Assembly (NCBI RefSeq): GCF_022811525.1
Contig: NZ_CP063982.1
Coordinates: 1,674,001 to 1,738,000, forward strand
DNA: 64,000 nucleotides
Direction: 5' to 3'
Origin: Orrella daihaiensis
Lineage (GTDB): Bacteria > Pseudomonadota > Gammaproteobacteria > Burkholderiales > Burkholderiaceae_B
This document shows positions 52,926-61,503 of this stretch, piece by piece. The notes under the pieces were generated by a model. The model was not told the origin of the DNA, made no database searches, and saw only the letters and a list, made by a program, of their open reading frames with translations. Position 1 is the stretch's first letter, and every line of letters begins with the position of its first letter. The position numbers and the translations under genes are program-made.

Positions 52926-53422
52926 CGCTTTCTACCCTTGAAATCTAGGAGCGGATCAAGCTTTGCACGCTCCACGTCAGTGACGTCAAACGCTACCCGC
53001 TTGGTCTCAGCCTTATTTTCCTGATACTCAACAACAAACTGCTTCGAGCCATCTTGCTCACAAGACCGCTGCAAAACACCCTGAAACGAACGTCGACCTT
53101 GAACTGCGTCTCTCAGTCGTACATCAATACGCTCACCCACAAACCTTTCGAAATCACGCTCGGTCCTCAAAGGACGATCCACACCAGGTGACCCAACCTC
53201 GAGACGCCGATAGTCGATTCCTTCCACCTCAAAGACCCGCGACAACTGTCGCGATACGCGCTCACAGTCCTCAATTTTGATGTCGGACACCAGTCCGCCC
53301 TCCCCTGTGAATGGACGATCGATCGTCACGCGCAGCAATCCTAGAGGGGCACGCTCTACATCAACGACTTCCAAATCCAAGGCCGCGACGGCTTCTCGGG
53401 TTAACTCGATTAAATCTTTCAT
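52922..53422 (-). CDS. rimP: ribosome maturation factor RimP
   Basis: Needed for 30S maturation. The 166-residue protein shows LDLEVVDVERAPLGLLRVTID near 16-36 and the GSPGVDRPLR motif near 73-82. The start ATG at 53422 has only AGGG one base upstream, too close for a normal ribosome-binding site. The T run of an intrinsic terminator ends 6 bases before it. No better start is seen, so translation or transcription here may be controlled by the leader. It heads the nusA-infB operon. Confidence 0.94.
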   Translation of the reverse strand: MKDLIELTREAVAALDLEVVDVERAPLGLLRVTIDRPFTGEGGLVSDIKIEDCERVSRQLSRVFEVEGIDYRRLEVGSPGVDRPLRTERDFERFVGERIDVRLRDAVQGRRSFQGVLQRSCEQDGSKQFVVEYQENKAETKRVAFDVTDVERAKLDPLLDFKGRKR

Positions 53423-53427
53423 ACCCT

Positions 53428-53457
53428 AAAAAAAATGGGCTGTTGAACAGCCCATTT
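53428..53457 (-). terminator. intrinsic terminator immediately before rimP (candidate rimP-leader attenuator)
   Basis: On the minus strand a 10-base stem (AAATGGGCTG/CAGCCCATTT) with a short loop is followed by eight T residues, 6 bases from the rimP ATG. It stops rluB read-through, or attenuates the rimP operon if the promoter lies upstream of it. A possible promoter is at 53488-53517. Confidence 0.8.
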
Positions 53458-53487
53458 GTATCTGGCGGTCGGTCGCATAGGTCGCGC

Positions 53488-53517
53488 ACAATACGGACCT
53501 GAAAAACCAACATTCAA
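53488..53517 (-). promoter_or_regulatory. candidate rimP-nusA-infB operon promoter
   Basis: On the minus strand TTGAAT (53512-53517) and TATTGT (53488-53493) are separated by 18 bases. Transcription would start near 53481, giving a leader of about 60 bases that contains the terminator hairpin. The boxes are moderate matches only. Confidence 0.35.
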
Positions 53518-53578
53518 CATAGGAGTTTACCACGAAACACCCGTCACACGCTGACTGAATCGCCCACTATTCCAGTAG

Positions 53579-55120
53579 TTAGCGGTTCTTCAAAAACCCT
53601 AGTCGTGACTCATGGGCTTTAGCGCCAGATGGTTGCCAATCATCGTCGCGTCGCGGACCGGATCCGCTGCGTTGACTGCGCCCCTTACTCGAACCTGGCT
53701 TACCAGGCTTTGGGGCCCCTTTGCGCGCTTGATGCTTACCAACCGGTTGATTTCCCGGGGCTGAGGATCCCTTACCCCTGCGGCCCGCTGATACAGCTCC
53801 TGGATGGCCATTAGCAAATCCGCCTGTCACGGTCATCACAGAGGTCACCAGCGGATCAGGACTACCTGCTGCTTTGCCGTTGCGGGGCTTGCCAGATTGC
53901 CCTCGATGACGACCGGTCGCCGGTGCCGCTTTTTTCTGACCACCGAAACCTGGAGGCAAAGCACTGTCATGGCTAACTGGCTGCTTAGCTTGCCGACCCC
54001 GGGCACCACGTTTTACGCTGTCGTCGTCCTCGTCTTTTAGCAAACCCACTTGAACCAACAAGGCATTCACCAAGTCACCGCTCAGCTCTTCCCAGCGCCC
54101 CCGCCTCAAGTTATTTGGCAGAACGATCTCGCCAAACCGAGTCCGAATCAAACGGCTAACTGTCAAACCCACTGACTCGAAAATTCGGCGCACTTCGCGA
54201 TTTCTACCCTCTTGCAGCGTGACCCGATACCATCGATTGCTGCCCTCGCCACCAAGGAATTCAACGCTACCAAAACGGGCTACACCGTCATCTAGCTCGA
54301 CGCCTTCTATCAACTTCAATCGGATTTCATCACTCAAATCACCTAGAACACGCACTGCATATTCACGCTCGTTCCCATAACGCGGGTGCATGAGTCGATT
54401 AGCCAGGTCGCCTGACGTGGTCAGTATCAACAAGCCTTCAGTATTTAGGTCGAGTCGACCCACTGAAAGCCACTTTCCAGTTTTGATGCGCGGTAACCTT
54501 GAAAACACCGTGGCTCGCCCGGCTGGATCGTCATGACTAACAATTTCACCCGCAGGTTTGTGATAGAGCACGACTCGAGGCGGCTTTTTGCTAGCGTTGC
54601 GGTTAACTGGTTTGCCGTTAACCCGAACCACATCTGATGTGCTTACGCGTTGACCGATATGAGCAGGTTCACCATTGACCGAGACGCGGCCAGCGATGAT
54701 CAGCTCCTCCATATCTCGACGTGACCCGATGCCAGCCTGAGCAAGAACCTTGTGCAGCTTTGGCATCAGTAGTTCACTTTGCAAGTACTTACCGAGCCGT
54801 TGTGCAGTTTTTGGAGTCTGTTCGAGATAATTCAGAGCGGTGGCTGGAGTATCCTCCTCCACCATCGGTCCGTCAGAAACAAGCTCTGACTGATTTGCGG
54901 ATCTTGCCTCAGTTGCAGCATCATCCTGCTCTGCGGCCTGCACCACTGGTGCGCGGCGCCGCCGAAATGGTGCTCGCACCTTACTGGATTTTGATTTTTT
55001 AGGGCGCGTCGACGTCTCAGACGCCGAACCGTCTTGCTGTGTGTGGCCAATCTCTGTCTTATCAGTCGGCATCGATTCAACCGAGTCCGGTGCGTGATTG
55101 TCTGTTTGTTGTGCGGTCAC
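53579..55120 (-). CDS. rluB: 23S rRNA pseudouridine(2605) synthase RluB with long disordered arms
   Basis: The 513-residue protein has a central S4 domain (LHKVLAQAGIGSRRDMEELI near 121-140), then an RsuA-type pseudouridine synthase with the catalytic aspartate in SVGRLDLNTEGLLIL near 216-230. About 115 residues of charged, low-complexity sequence precede the S4 domain. About 150 Gly/Lys/Arg/Pro-rich residues follow the catalytic core. RluB tails vary, but both arms here are long. It lies 2 bases after scpB, so the two are one transcript. Confidence 0.93.
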   Translation of the reverse strand: MTAQQTDNHAPDSVESMPTDKTEIGHTQQDGSASETSTRPKKSKSSKVRAPFRRRRAPVVQAAEQDDAATEARSANQSELVSDGPMVEEDTPATALNYLEQTPKTAQRLGKYLQSELLMPKLHKVLAQAGIGSRRDMEELIIAGRVSVNGEPAHIGQRVSTSDVVRVNGKPVNRNASKKPPRVVLYHKPAGEIVSHDDPAGRATVFSRLPRIKTGKWLSVGRLDLNTEGLLILTTSGDLANRLMHPRYGNEREYAVRVLGDLSDEIRLKLIEGVELDDGVARFGSVEFLGGEGSNRWYRVTLQEGRNREVRRIFESVGLTVSRLIRTRFGEIVLPNNLRRGRWEELSGDLVNALLVQVGLLKDEDDDSVKRGARGRQAKQPVSHDSALPPGFGGQKKAAPATGRHRGQSGKPRNGKAAGSPDPLVTSVMTVTGGFANGHPGAVSAGRRGKGSSAPGNQPVGKHQARKGAPKPGKPGSSKGRSQRSGSGPRRDDDWQPSGAKAHESRLGFLKNR

Positions 55121-55122
55121 GA

Positions 55123-56028
55123 TTACTCCGATTCACGCGAGGAAATGGGATGAGGGCTATTCGAATCATCTTCAGACTCGGTTGTACTTGGCTGTTGCGC
55201 AGCCTCCTCGGATTGCGTTTCATGAATATCAGATACTGAAAGGGATAGATCAGCGATCGGCGGTGTATGCTGGACTGTCTCTAGCCCATCGTTCAGATCC
55301 GAGGGATCAACGCCTGATTCCGTCGATGCGGCATCATCTTGTGCCTCATCGGATGTCAAAACGTCAGATTCAGAGTCGGCATGTTCCAAGACATCAGCCT
55401 CCATCTGGTCGTCGATCAAAGTCGGGGAGTCACACTCATCACTCACACCCGGCTGAATCGAATCAGACTGAGTTTGCTCAAGCACAAGCCCGCCGTCTTG
55501 CTGAGACTGCTCAGCGATTGGTTGTAGAGCGGGCAATTCGTCTAGTGCTCGAAGACCTAAATCATCCAAAAATAATTTTGTAGTGCCTAATAAAGCAGGT
55601 CGCCCCGGCCCGTCACGGTGCCCTATGGTCTCAACCCAGCCGCGGTCCTCGAGTGTTTTGATGATTTGCGAAGAGACGGTCACACCGCGAATAGCTTCAA
55701 TATCACCTCGCGTGACAGGTTGCTTCCAAGCAATAATTGCTAGCGTTTCCAAGACCGCACGCGAGTATTTAGGAGCTCGCTCCGGATTGAGTCGCTCCAA
55801 AAAACGTTGCATTTGAATACGACTTTGAAACCGCCAACCTGTTGAAATCTCGACAAGCTCCAGCCCTCGATCTTGCCAATTAATCTGCAATGCCTCTAAC
55901 CAACCTCTAACGTGCTCTGCACTGACTTCTTCAGGCTCAAACAGTTTTTGCAAAGCGGCAAGGCTCATTGGCGCATCCGCACATAGCAACGCAGTTTCTA
56001 CCACGTTTATTGCTTGCTGGTCTTCCAT
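55123..56028 (-). CDS. scpB: SMC-ScpAB complex subunit ScpB with acidic C-terminal extension
   Basis: ScpB is a winged-helix partner of ScpA and SMC in chromosome condensation. The core of about 180 residues includes VVETALLCADAPMSLAALQKLF near 8-29 and the LAIIAWKQPVTRGDIEAIRGV block near 91-111. The last 110 or so residues are acidic and Ser/Asp/Glu-rich without a fold signal. The total of 301 exceeds the usual 170-220. scpA and smc are not in the window. It reads away from the tRNA gene. Confidence 0.92.
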   Translation of the reverse strand: MEDQQAINVVETALLCADAPMSLAALQKLFEPEEVSAEHVRGWLEALQINWQDRGLELVEISTGWRFQSRIQMQRFLERLNPERAPKYSRAVLETLAIIAWKQPVTRGDIEAIRGVTVSSQIIKTLEDRGWVETIGHRDGPGRPALLGTTKLFLDDLGLRALDELPALQPIAEQSQQDGGLVLEQTQSDSIQPGVSDECDSPTLIDDQMEADVLEHADSESDVLTSDEAQDDAASTESGVDPSDLNDGLETVQHTPPIADLSLSVSDIHETQSEEAAQQPSTTESEDDSNSPHPISSRESE

Positions 56029-56075
56029 AGTTCTCCAAGAGTCACGCTGACTCCACTTCCTTCACTAGTCCCAAC

Positions 56076-56104
56076 TTGATGAGCAAGGGACGATTTGCTA
56101 TACT
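56076..56104 (+). promoter_or_regulatory. promoter of the initiator tRNA gene
   Basis: TTGATG (56076-56081) and TATACT (56099-56104) are 17 bases apart, close to the sigma-70 consensus. The expected start near 56111 is 7 bases before the tRNA 5' end. Confidence 0.75.
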
Positions 56105-56117
56105 TTATTCCATCAGA

Positions 56118-56194
<77 letters not shown>

Positions 56195-56199
56195 ACATC

Positions 56200-56225
56200 A
56201 AAAGCCGGCTGTCTGCCGGTTTTTT
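56200..56225 (+). terminator. intrinsic terminator after tRNA-fMet, with a duplicated arm
   Basis: AAAAGCCGGC pairs with GCCGGTTTTT across a 5-base loop (one G-T pair), then T residues follow. A second GCCGGTTTTTTTCAT copy lies 19 bases downstream (56234-56248), a tandem repeat of the 3' arm that could act as a backup. Confidence 0.8.
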
Positions 56226-56248
56226 CATTTCTAGCCGGTTTTTTTCAT

Positions 56249-56694
56249 CTTTTGTTTTGACAGTTGTTTTGCTTTCGGCCATTCGCCGGTGCTTGGCCAC
56301 AGCGACACACTTAATACCTAAACACAGCACACCCAACAGCCCTTCACCCTGCCAAAACACAAACACGAGTCGTATTACCAGACAGCCACAGCAGTTTTAC
56401 TGTTCAGACTCATCCACGTTTTTGTTGCTTACTGAGTACCAATTGATTGCCAACCGAAACTCTGAGGCTGGGAGCAGCGGGACTCCGATCGATAAATCCA
56501 GACGAAATTAATTTGGCGACGCTGACCTCTCAACACCACACATTGTAGGGAGAGAGATTTCCAAAAAGTCTCAATTTGACCAGGCGAGGCCCTGCGCCAC
56601 AGCAAGACAACCATGCTTGACTTTGGCAGGTTCGGTCATCTTAAACAACCGACAGCTACACGGCAAGAAGCCTCAAGCCGTTGCGTAGTGTATA
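56249..56694. other. 446-base stretch with no supported gene
   Basis: No open frame on either strand has a credible product, ribosome-binding site or family match. I see no inverted terminal repeats, attachment-site duplication of the tRNA end, or RNA gene. It may hold the 3' flank of the tRNA locus and remnants of lost sequence. Confidence 0.6.
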
Positions 56695-57162
56695 TCAAGC
56701 GCTCTCAAGGGGCAAACTAGCCACAAGACGAAACCGCTGCCCTAGAAACGGCGCATGCTGCAGCGTTTTGACTAAAGCGCTGTCAGTAGAGGCCTGAGTA
56801 ACAATCAATATGCCAGCCACCTCAGGCTCTTGGCGTCGAAGCAGTCGTAAAAACAAACGGCTAAGCGAACCCGCTAATTCAGAACGCATTGAGCAGCATA
56901 GACACCCTTGTGAATCTGCAAGCTCATCAGTTCCAATTAAAACCGTGCGCAGTTCAGTCGGCCAGTCATTCGCTGACGTATTGGCAGCAAACACAACAAG
57001 CCTGCCAAGATCAGACGCTACCAACCCCGTTAGCAACACATTCGAAACACGCTGCGGCGTTGCGTTTAACAAAACGAGCACAGGCAGGCGCCGGTCAGTA
57101 TGATCTGAGCGTAAGATTTGTACCAGGTGTTGTTCGGCAGTTAGGTTTGTTTTTGAGAACAT
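56695..57162 (-). CDS. CobW/COG0523-like protein lacking the GTPase motifs
   Basis: The 155-residue product is collinear with the N-terminal G-domain of CobW/COG0523 metal-handling GTPases. It shows RLPVLVLL where family members have the first strand, RLVVFAANTS where they have the NEFG strand, and GCLCCSMRSEL near 86-96 matching the GCxCC metal-binding motif. The Walker A loop (GxxGxGKT) is replaced by NATPQRVSN, and the ETTG-type Walker B segment by TQAS. The C-terminal CobW domain is absent. The frame is intact with no frameshift. It could be a nucleotide-independent metal-binding relative or a decaying gene. The function is unknown. Confidence 0.7.
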   Translation of the reverse strand: MFSKTNLTAEQHLVQILRSDHTDRRLPVLVLLNATPQRVSNVLLTGLVASDLGRLVVFAANTSANDWPTELRTVLIGTDELADSQGCLCCSMRSELAGSLSRLFLRLLRRQEPEVAGILIVTQASTDSALVKTLQHAPFLGQRFRLVASLPLESA

Positions 57163-57267
57163 AGCGACTTTTTAAAGGGCCTAGGATTAAACCGACGCCC
57201 CCGCTCAAAAAATGCCAGCAGCTGACAACAGGTAATTAACACTCTATCCATGATTCCATAAAACTCA

Positions 57268-57963
57268 ATGATTAAATCAGAATCCCAACAACTAGTCGAT
57301 CTAGCCATCACCTCACGGCGTTCAATCCGGGCTTTTCTACCAACGCCGATTGCACATGAGGACATCAAACAAATCTTGGCCGTCGCCTCGAGGGCGCCGT
57401 CTGGGACCAACACACAACCTTGGCGCGTTTATGTTGTGACTGGTTCTAGGCTTGCGACGATGAGCCAAGAGATCGTACAGGCATTTATGAATCCTTCGCC
57501 GTCAGACGACTTTGCTGATGAATACCAATACTATCCCGACAAGTGGTTTTCTCCTTACATTGAACGCAGACGTAAAGTTGGCTTTGATTTGTACGGCCTG
57601 CTCGGGCTTGGTAAAGATGACAAATTAGGCATGAAAGAACAACACGCGCGAAACTTCAAGTTCTTTGATGCTCCGGTCGGTTTGATATTTAGCATCGATC
57701 GCAATATGGGGACGGGCTCATGGCTCGATTTTGGTTGCTTCATGCAAAACATCATGATTGCGGCACGAGGACGAGGTCTAGACACTTGCCCGCAAGCAGC
57801 ATTTAACGCTTACCACAAGATCATTCGCCGTCACACTGGCATGGCAGACAATGAAATTATGATGTGTGGGATGTCGATGGGTTATGCAGACGACACCAAA
57901 ATCGAGAACACGCTCATTACCGAGCGCGAACCCGTGGAAAGTTTTGCAACGTTTTTGGAGTGA
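57268..57963 (+). CDS. nitroreductase family protein
   Basis: A 231-residue FMN-dependent oxidoreductase of the NADH nitroreductase fold. It has TSRRSIRAFLPTPI near 11-24, ASRAPSGTNTQPWRVYV near 38-54 (FMN contacts) and the C-terminal GMSMGYADDTKIEN block near 200-213. The substrate is unknown; such enzymes reduce nitro compounds, quinones or enones. It is divergent from the CobW-like gene with a gap of 105 bases, and convergent with the TRAP permease gene. Confidence 0.92.
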   Translation: MIKSESQQLVDLAITSRRSIRAFLPTPIAHEDIKQILAVASRAPSGTNTQPWRVYVVTGSRLATMSQEIVQAFMNPSPSDDFADEYQYYPDKWFSPYIERRRKVGFDLYGLLGLGKDDKLGMKEQHARNFKFFDAPVGLIFSIDRNMGTGSWLDFGCFMQNIMIAARGRGLDTCPQAAFNAYHKIIRRHTGMADNEIMMCGMSMGYADDTKIENTLITEREPVESFATFLE

Positions 57964-57977
57964 TACGAGATCACGCC

Positions 57978-59993
57978 TTAGGTCAAGGCAGCTCGGGAAT
58001 GTAACCGCTGAGAAACTTTGGCAACCGCGATCGCGATAGCCGCAATGACAACACCGGCCAGACTTAACTGCAGGTGACTTAGCCCCAAGTCACCGCCACC
58101 GGGTATCGCCATTGCCAAGCCACCAGCAGCCAAAAGCACACGCGAGAACAAACCAAGTGTGCCGGTGTGCATCGAGCCAACCTTCAACAGGTAGCCCTCT
58201 AGCGCTGAGGCAATCAAGGCAATACCAACAATCGCCGTGATCAGCACCACAATAATGTCCGATAGGTCGCCACGTAGAATCAACGCCGGATTAAGTACGA
58301 AGAAAAACGGTACGAAGTACATGGCGCTACCGAGGCGCATGGACTGAACCCCAACCTCTACCGGGCGTGCACCGGCTACTCCGGCTGCCACAAATGATGC
58401 CAGCGACACCGGCGGCGTAATGAAAGACACCATTCCCCAGTACATCATGAACAGATGTACGGCCAAAGGATCAAATCCAGCAGCAACCAAGGGCGGCGCC
58501 AAAACAATAGCCAGGAATATGTAGCACGCCGTAATTGTCATCCCCATGCCAAAGATAAAACTCGTCAACGCACCCATGACTAGCAGCACGTAGACGTTAT
58601 TGCCCGCTAGGTAAATCAAGTCATTTGCCAATGTACCGGCCAGTCCGGTAACTGACATGGCACCGATAATCAGTCCAACCCCAGCCAATAGAGCCGCCAG
58701 CTCCGCCAATGATGCCGTCACACCAGTTAGTAGTTTCCCAAGCTTTGTCCAATTAAGTCGATATTTCGGGCTGAACTGGTTGATCACCAAAAGCAAGGCA
58801 GTCGCATAAAAAGGAGCAAGTGACTCCACTTGTTCAACTAAAAGCAAGTAAATCAGAACCACAAAAACGATGATGTACTGCCAGCCCTCTTTCATGGTCT
58901 GCCTTATTGAGGGTAACTCCTCAATAGGTAACCCCTTAAGCCCATGGCGAGCGGCGTAACCGTCAATTTGCATGAACAGCGCGAAGTAGAAAAGAATCGA
59001 GGGCACCGCCGCCGCAATGGCGATCTGCGCGTAAGGCATGCCCAGAAAGGCAGCCATAACAAAGGCCGTCGCGCCCATAATTGGTGGCATCAACACACCA
59101 CCGGTCGAGGCACATGCTTCCACACCGCCAGCGTACTTGCCAGAGAACCCCGTACGCTTCATCGCAGGGATTGTAACCACGCCAGTGGTCAGCACATTTG
59201 AAACCACGCTACCAGACACTGAGCCCATCAGTCCACTGGCAAAAATCGACACTTTGGCAGGTCCACCACGAACCTTACCGAATAGCGCAAAGGCGATGTT
59301 ATTGAAAAACTCTGAGGCACCCGTAAACTGCAGTACTGCCCCAAACATCACGAAACCTATCACCAACTCCCCAAAAGCGCGCATTGGGATACCCAGCACA
59401 CTCTCGCTACTAGTGAAGTGATAGCCGATGGTGGTCATCAAATCTTGTGGCAGCCCGGCGATTGGACCGGGCATCATCCCGGCGTAAATGGGATACAAAG
59501 AGATGATCGTGACCACAACAAATACTGCGGTTCCACCTGCACGGCGGGTCGCTTCTAGCAATAACAACCAGCCAACTGCTGCAATGTAGACGGCAGTGTC
59601 AGGGGCCATAAACTCCCAGCCCTCAGAAATAATCCGCTTACTGTTGTAGGCAAAATAGCCGAACACAACGATGGTTAATAGAAAGCAGACGGCGTCATAC
59701 CAGGGAACCTGATTGCGCGCCGCCCGCTTGGTTGCCGGCACAAACAAAAACACCAGACCAATTAATAACGCAGCCAGCAGGTACAAGTAGGACGTGTCAA
59801 TCAGGACCACGCCAACGAAGAAACCCCAGTTAAGGAGTTGGTTCAGGGCAAGAAACAGAGCAGTCACCCCGAAGGTAACCGCCACTGCCTTCCAAAACCC
59901 TGTCAACACCCGAACCCGGGACTCGCTTTCACCTGCAGCAGCAGGGCTGCCACTAGGAAGTCCAGCCCCACTGCCATTTGCCGCTTGCTGCAT
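57978..59993 (-). CDS. TRAP transporter fused permease (4TM/12TM, TAXI type)
   Basis: The 671-residue membrane protein fuses the small DctQ-like and large DctM-like subunits. It has an N-terminal cytoplasmic segment, about four helices, then the DctM domain with the GLMGSVSGSVVSNVLTTG block near 253-270 and the ACASTGGVLMPPIMGATAFVMA block near 289-310. These are typical of TRAP-TAXI fusions. It works with the TAXI binding protein encoded 51 bases upstream for sodium- or proton-driven uptake of an organic acid. The substrate cannot be told from sequence. Confidence 0.95.
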   Translation of the reverse strand: MQQAANGSGAGLPSGSPAAAGESESRVRVLTGFWKAVAVTFGVTALFLALNQLLNWGFFVGVVLIDTSYLYLLAALLIGLVFLFVPATKRAARNQVPWYDAVCFLLTIVVFGYFAYNSKRIISEGWEFMAPDTAVYIAAVGWLLLLEATRRAGGTAVFVVVTIISLYPIYAGMMPGPIAGLPQDLMTTIGYHFTSSESVLGIPMRAFGELVIGFVMFGAVLQFTGASEFFNNIAFALFGKVRGGPAKVSIFASGLMGSVSGSVVSNVLTTGVVTIPAMKRTGFSGKYAGGVEACASTGGVLMPPIMGATAFVMAAFLGMPYAQIAIAAAVPSILFYFALFMQIDGYAARHGLKGLPIEELPSIRQTMKEGWQYIIVFVVLIYLLLVEQVESLAPFYATALLLVINQFSPKYRLNWTKLGKLLTGVTASLAELAALLAGVGLIIGAMSVTGLAGTLANDLIYLAGNNVYVLLVMGALTSFIFGMGMTITACYIFLAIVLAPPLVAAGFDPLAVHLFMMYWGMVSFITPPVSLASFVAAGVAGARPVEVGVQSMRLGSAMYFVPFFFVLNPALILRGDLSDIIVVLITAIVGIALIASALEGYLLKVGSMHTGTLGLFSRVLLAAGGLAMAIPGGGDLGLSHLQLSLAGVVIAAIAIAVAKVSQRLHSRAALT

Positions 59994-60044
59994 GATTATT
60001 TGTTCTCGTCTCGAATGCTAGCTATTTCACTACTGGCTGCTTGA

Positions 60045-61211
60045 TCACCAACTTGTCATCACTGGATCCATGCCAGCCTTGGTCAGAGCCTCTGCACGAG
60101 TTTTCATCCAATCCTTGGCGAACTCCTGATCGTTGGCGTGGGAGCGAGCCTTCACCGCTTTCCATGCATCAGCCAGGATTTGCTGACGCTTGACCAGCAT
60201 ATCGTTGTTTTTCTGATGCGCATCGGTCCAGACACCCTTTTCCTTAAAGTACGCGATGGCACCATCGTGATAAGGAATCACCCATTCAAGCTTTTGACGA
60301 TCCATTCCCCAGCCGACGTTACCAGGCGCTGCGTCCTTGTACATATCAAAGGTGTCCACCATGGCGGTGACCACAGCCTTGGCAAGCTTAGGATCCTGAT
60401 CTGCATAGGTCATGAGCACTGGGTAAGGATAAGAAGCTGATACCGCTGGTTTCTCCTTGCTAATACCTGCTCCTTCCGTACCATTGGCGGGATAAAAGAA
60501 CGGGGCAATCGCCTGTAGACGCTTCCAGCCCTCTGTATTGTTGGGGTCCATGACGGGGTACTGAATGCCGCGGGGGGATTTTTCAAGTGCGTACGCTTTG
60601 CCCGAAATAGACGAGGTGAAAGCAGCGTCTGCCTGCCCGTTAGCGACTCCATCCATGGCCGCGCCAAAACCACCAAACTCAACCTTTTGGACATCATCCC
60701 ATGTCAAGTTAGCAAATGCCAAAATAGCAGTGATGTTCTGATTCAACGACGGCGCACCGATAACCCAGGCAACACGCTTGCCCTTCAAATCGGCAGGCGT
60801 GTTCACGCCGGCATCACCAGCCGCTACAGCAGTCAAAACCTGGTCGGAATTGTTCAATAACAACGCCCGCACTGGCTGAGGCCCCCAGTTCGGGGTGCCA
60901 AAATCATAAAACCCCTCCTGAGCCATGTAGCTGCCGCCTACACCGTTGGCCGAGAATTGCACCTTGCCCTCGCGCAATGGCAATGTGCGCGACACGTCGT
61001 TTTTGCCTGGCAGAACACGCAGATTGGTTCCATACTTTTGTTTGAATGCGTTACCGATGGCCACAGCCTGGTTATAGCCGCCAGAGCCCACGTCATAGGC
61101 ACTCCAAGCTAAGGTGCCAGGTAAACCGATGTTGTTGCTCTGGGCAACAGCACCACCTGCAAAAAGCGCACCTGCGACTGCAAAACTGACAGCACTTAGG
61201 GTTTTCTTCAT
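60045..61211 (-). CDS. TAXI-family TRAP solute-binding protein
   Basis: The periplasmic binding subunit of the TRAP transporter. The protein is about 388 residues from ATG 61211 (MKKTLSAVSFAVAGALFAGG), with a Sec signal peptide cleaved near AVAQ. The mature part carries TAXI features, with GNAFKQKYGTNLRVLPG near residue 45-61 and repeated Gly/Asp blocks. An earlier ATG (61223) adds four residues and has no advantage. It is first of the two-gene operon. A palindrome lies upstream at 61318-61337. Confidence 0.93.
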   Translation of the reverse strand: MKKTLSAVSFAVAGALFAGGAVAQSNNIGLPGTLAWSAYDVGSGGYNQAVAIGNAFKQKYGTNLRVLPGKNDVSRTLPLREGKVQFSANGVGGSYMAQEGFYDFGTPNWGPQPVRALLLNNSDQVLTAVAAGDAGVNTPADLKGKRVAWVIGAPSLNQNITAILAFANLTWDDVQKVEFGGFGAAMDGVANGQADAAFTSSISGKAYALEKSPRGIQYPVMDPNNTEGWKRLQAIAPFFYPANGTEGAGISKEKPAVSASYPYPVLMTYADQDPKLAKAVVTAMVDTFDMYKDAAPGNVGWGMDRQKLEWVIPYHDGAIAYFKEKGVWTDAHQKNNDMLVKRQQILADAWKAVKARSHANDQEFAKDWMKTRAEALTKAGMDPVMTSW

Positions 61212-61317
61212 CAGAGCCTCCAAGGAGATAAACGGGGGAGATCCAATTTACGGTTCCCCCAACTGTTAAACAGACCCGGCTTTAGCCGTTGTTGTAAATT
61301 CGAGTCGAGTGTATCGG

Positions 61318-61337
61318 AAAAGATCTCCGGATCTTTT
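61318..61337. promoter_or_regulatory. perfect palindrome upstream of the TAXI operon
   Basis: AAAAGATC-TCCG-GATCTTTT is a perfect 8-base inverted repeat about 105 bases upstream of the TAXI start and 167 bases upstream of the divergent cyclotransferase gene. It could be an operator or a terminator. No regulator gene is adjacent. Confidence 0.4.
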
Positions 61338-61503
61338 TGAGTGTTTTCCCGAACAAAATAGACCTTAGAGAAGCAGAAGCTCAATTGCGCGGCGCAACAA
61401 AAGCCTAGATAAACTAATCCAGTCGTCGTCAAAGAGGCAACACCTCGGTACCCTCCTACGATCCTTTTTCCCTAACTCAGTCCAGCCGAACACTACAGCC
61501 ATT

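Noticed and set aside
55098..55583. 161-residue plus-strand open frame opposite the ScpB acidic tail
   Set aside because: It mirrors the low-complexity tail and lacks a ribosome-binding site and a family match.
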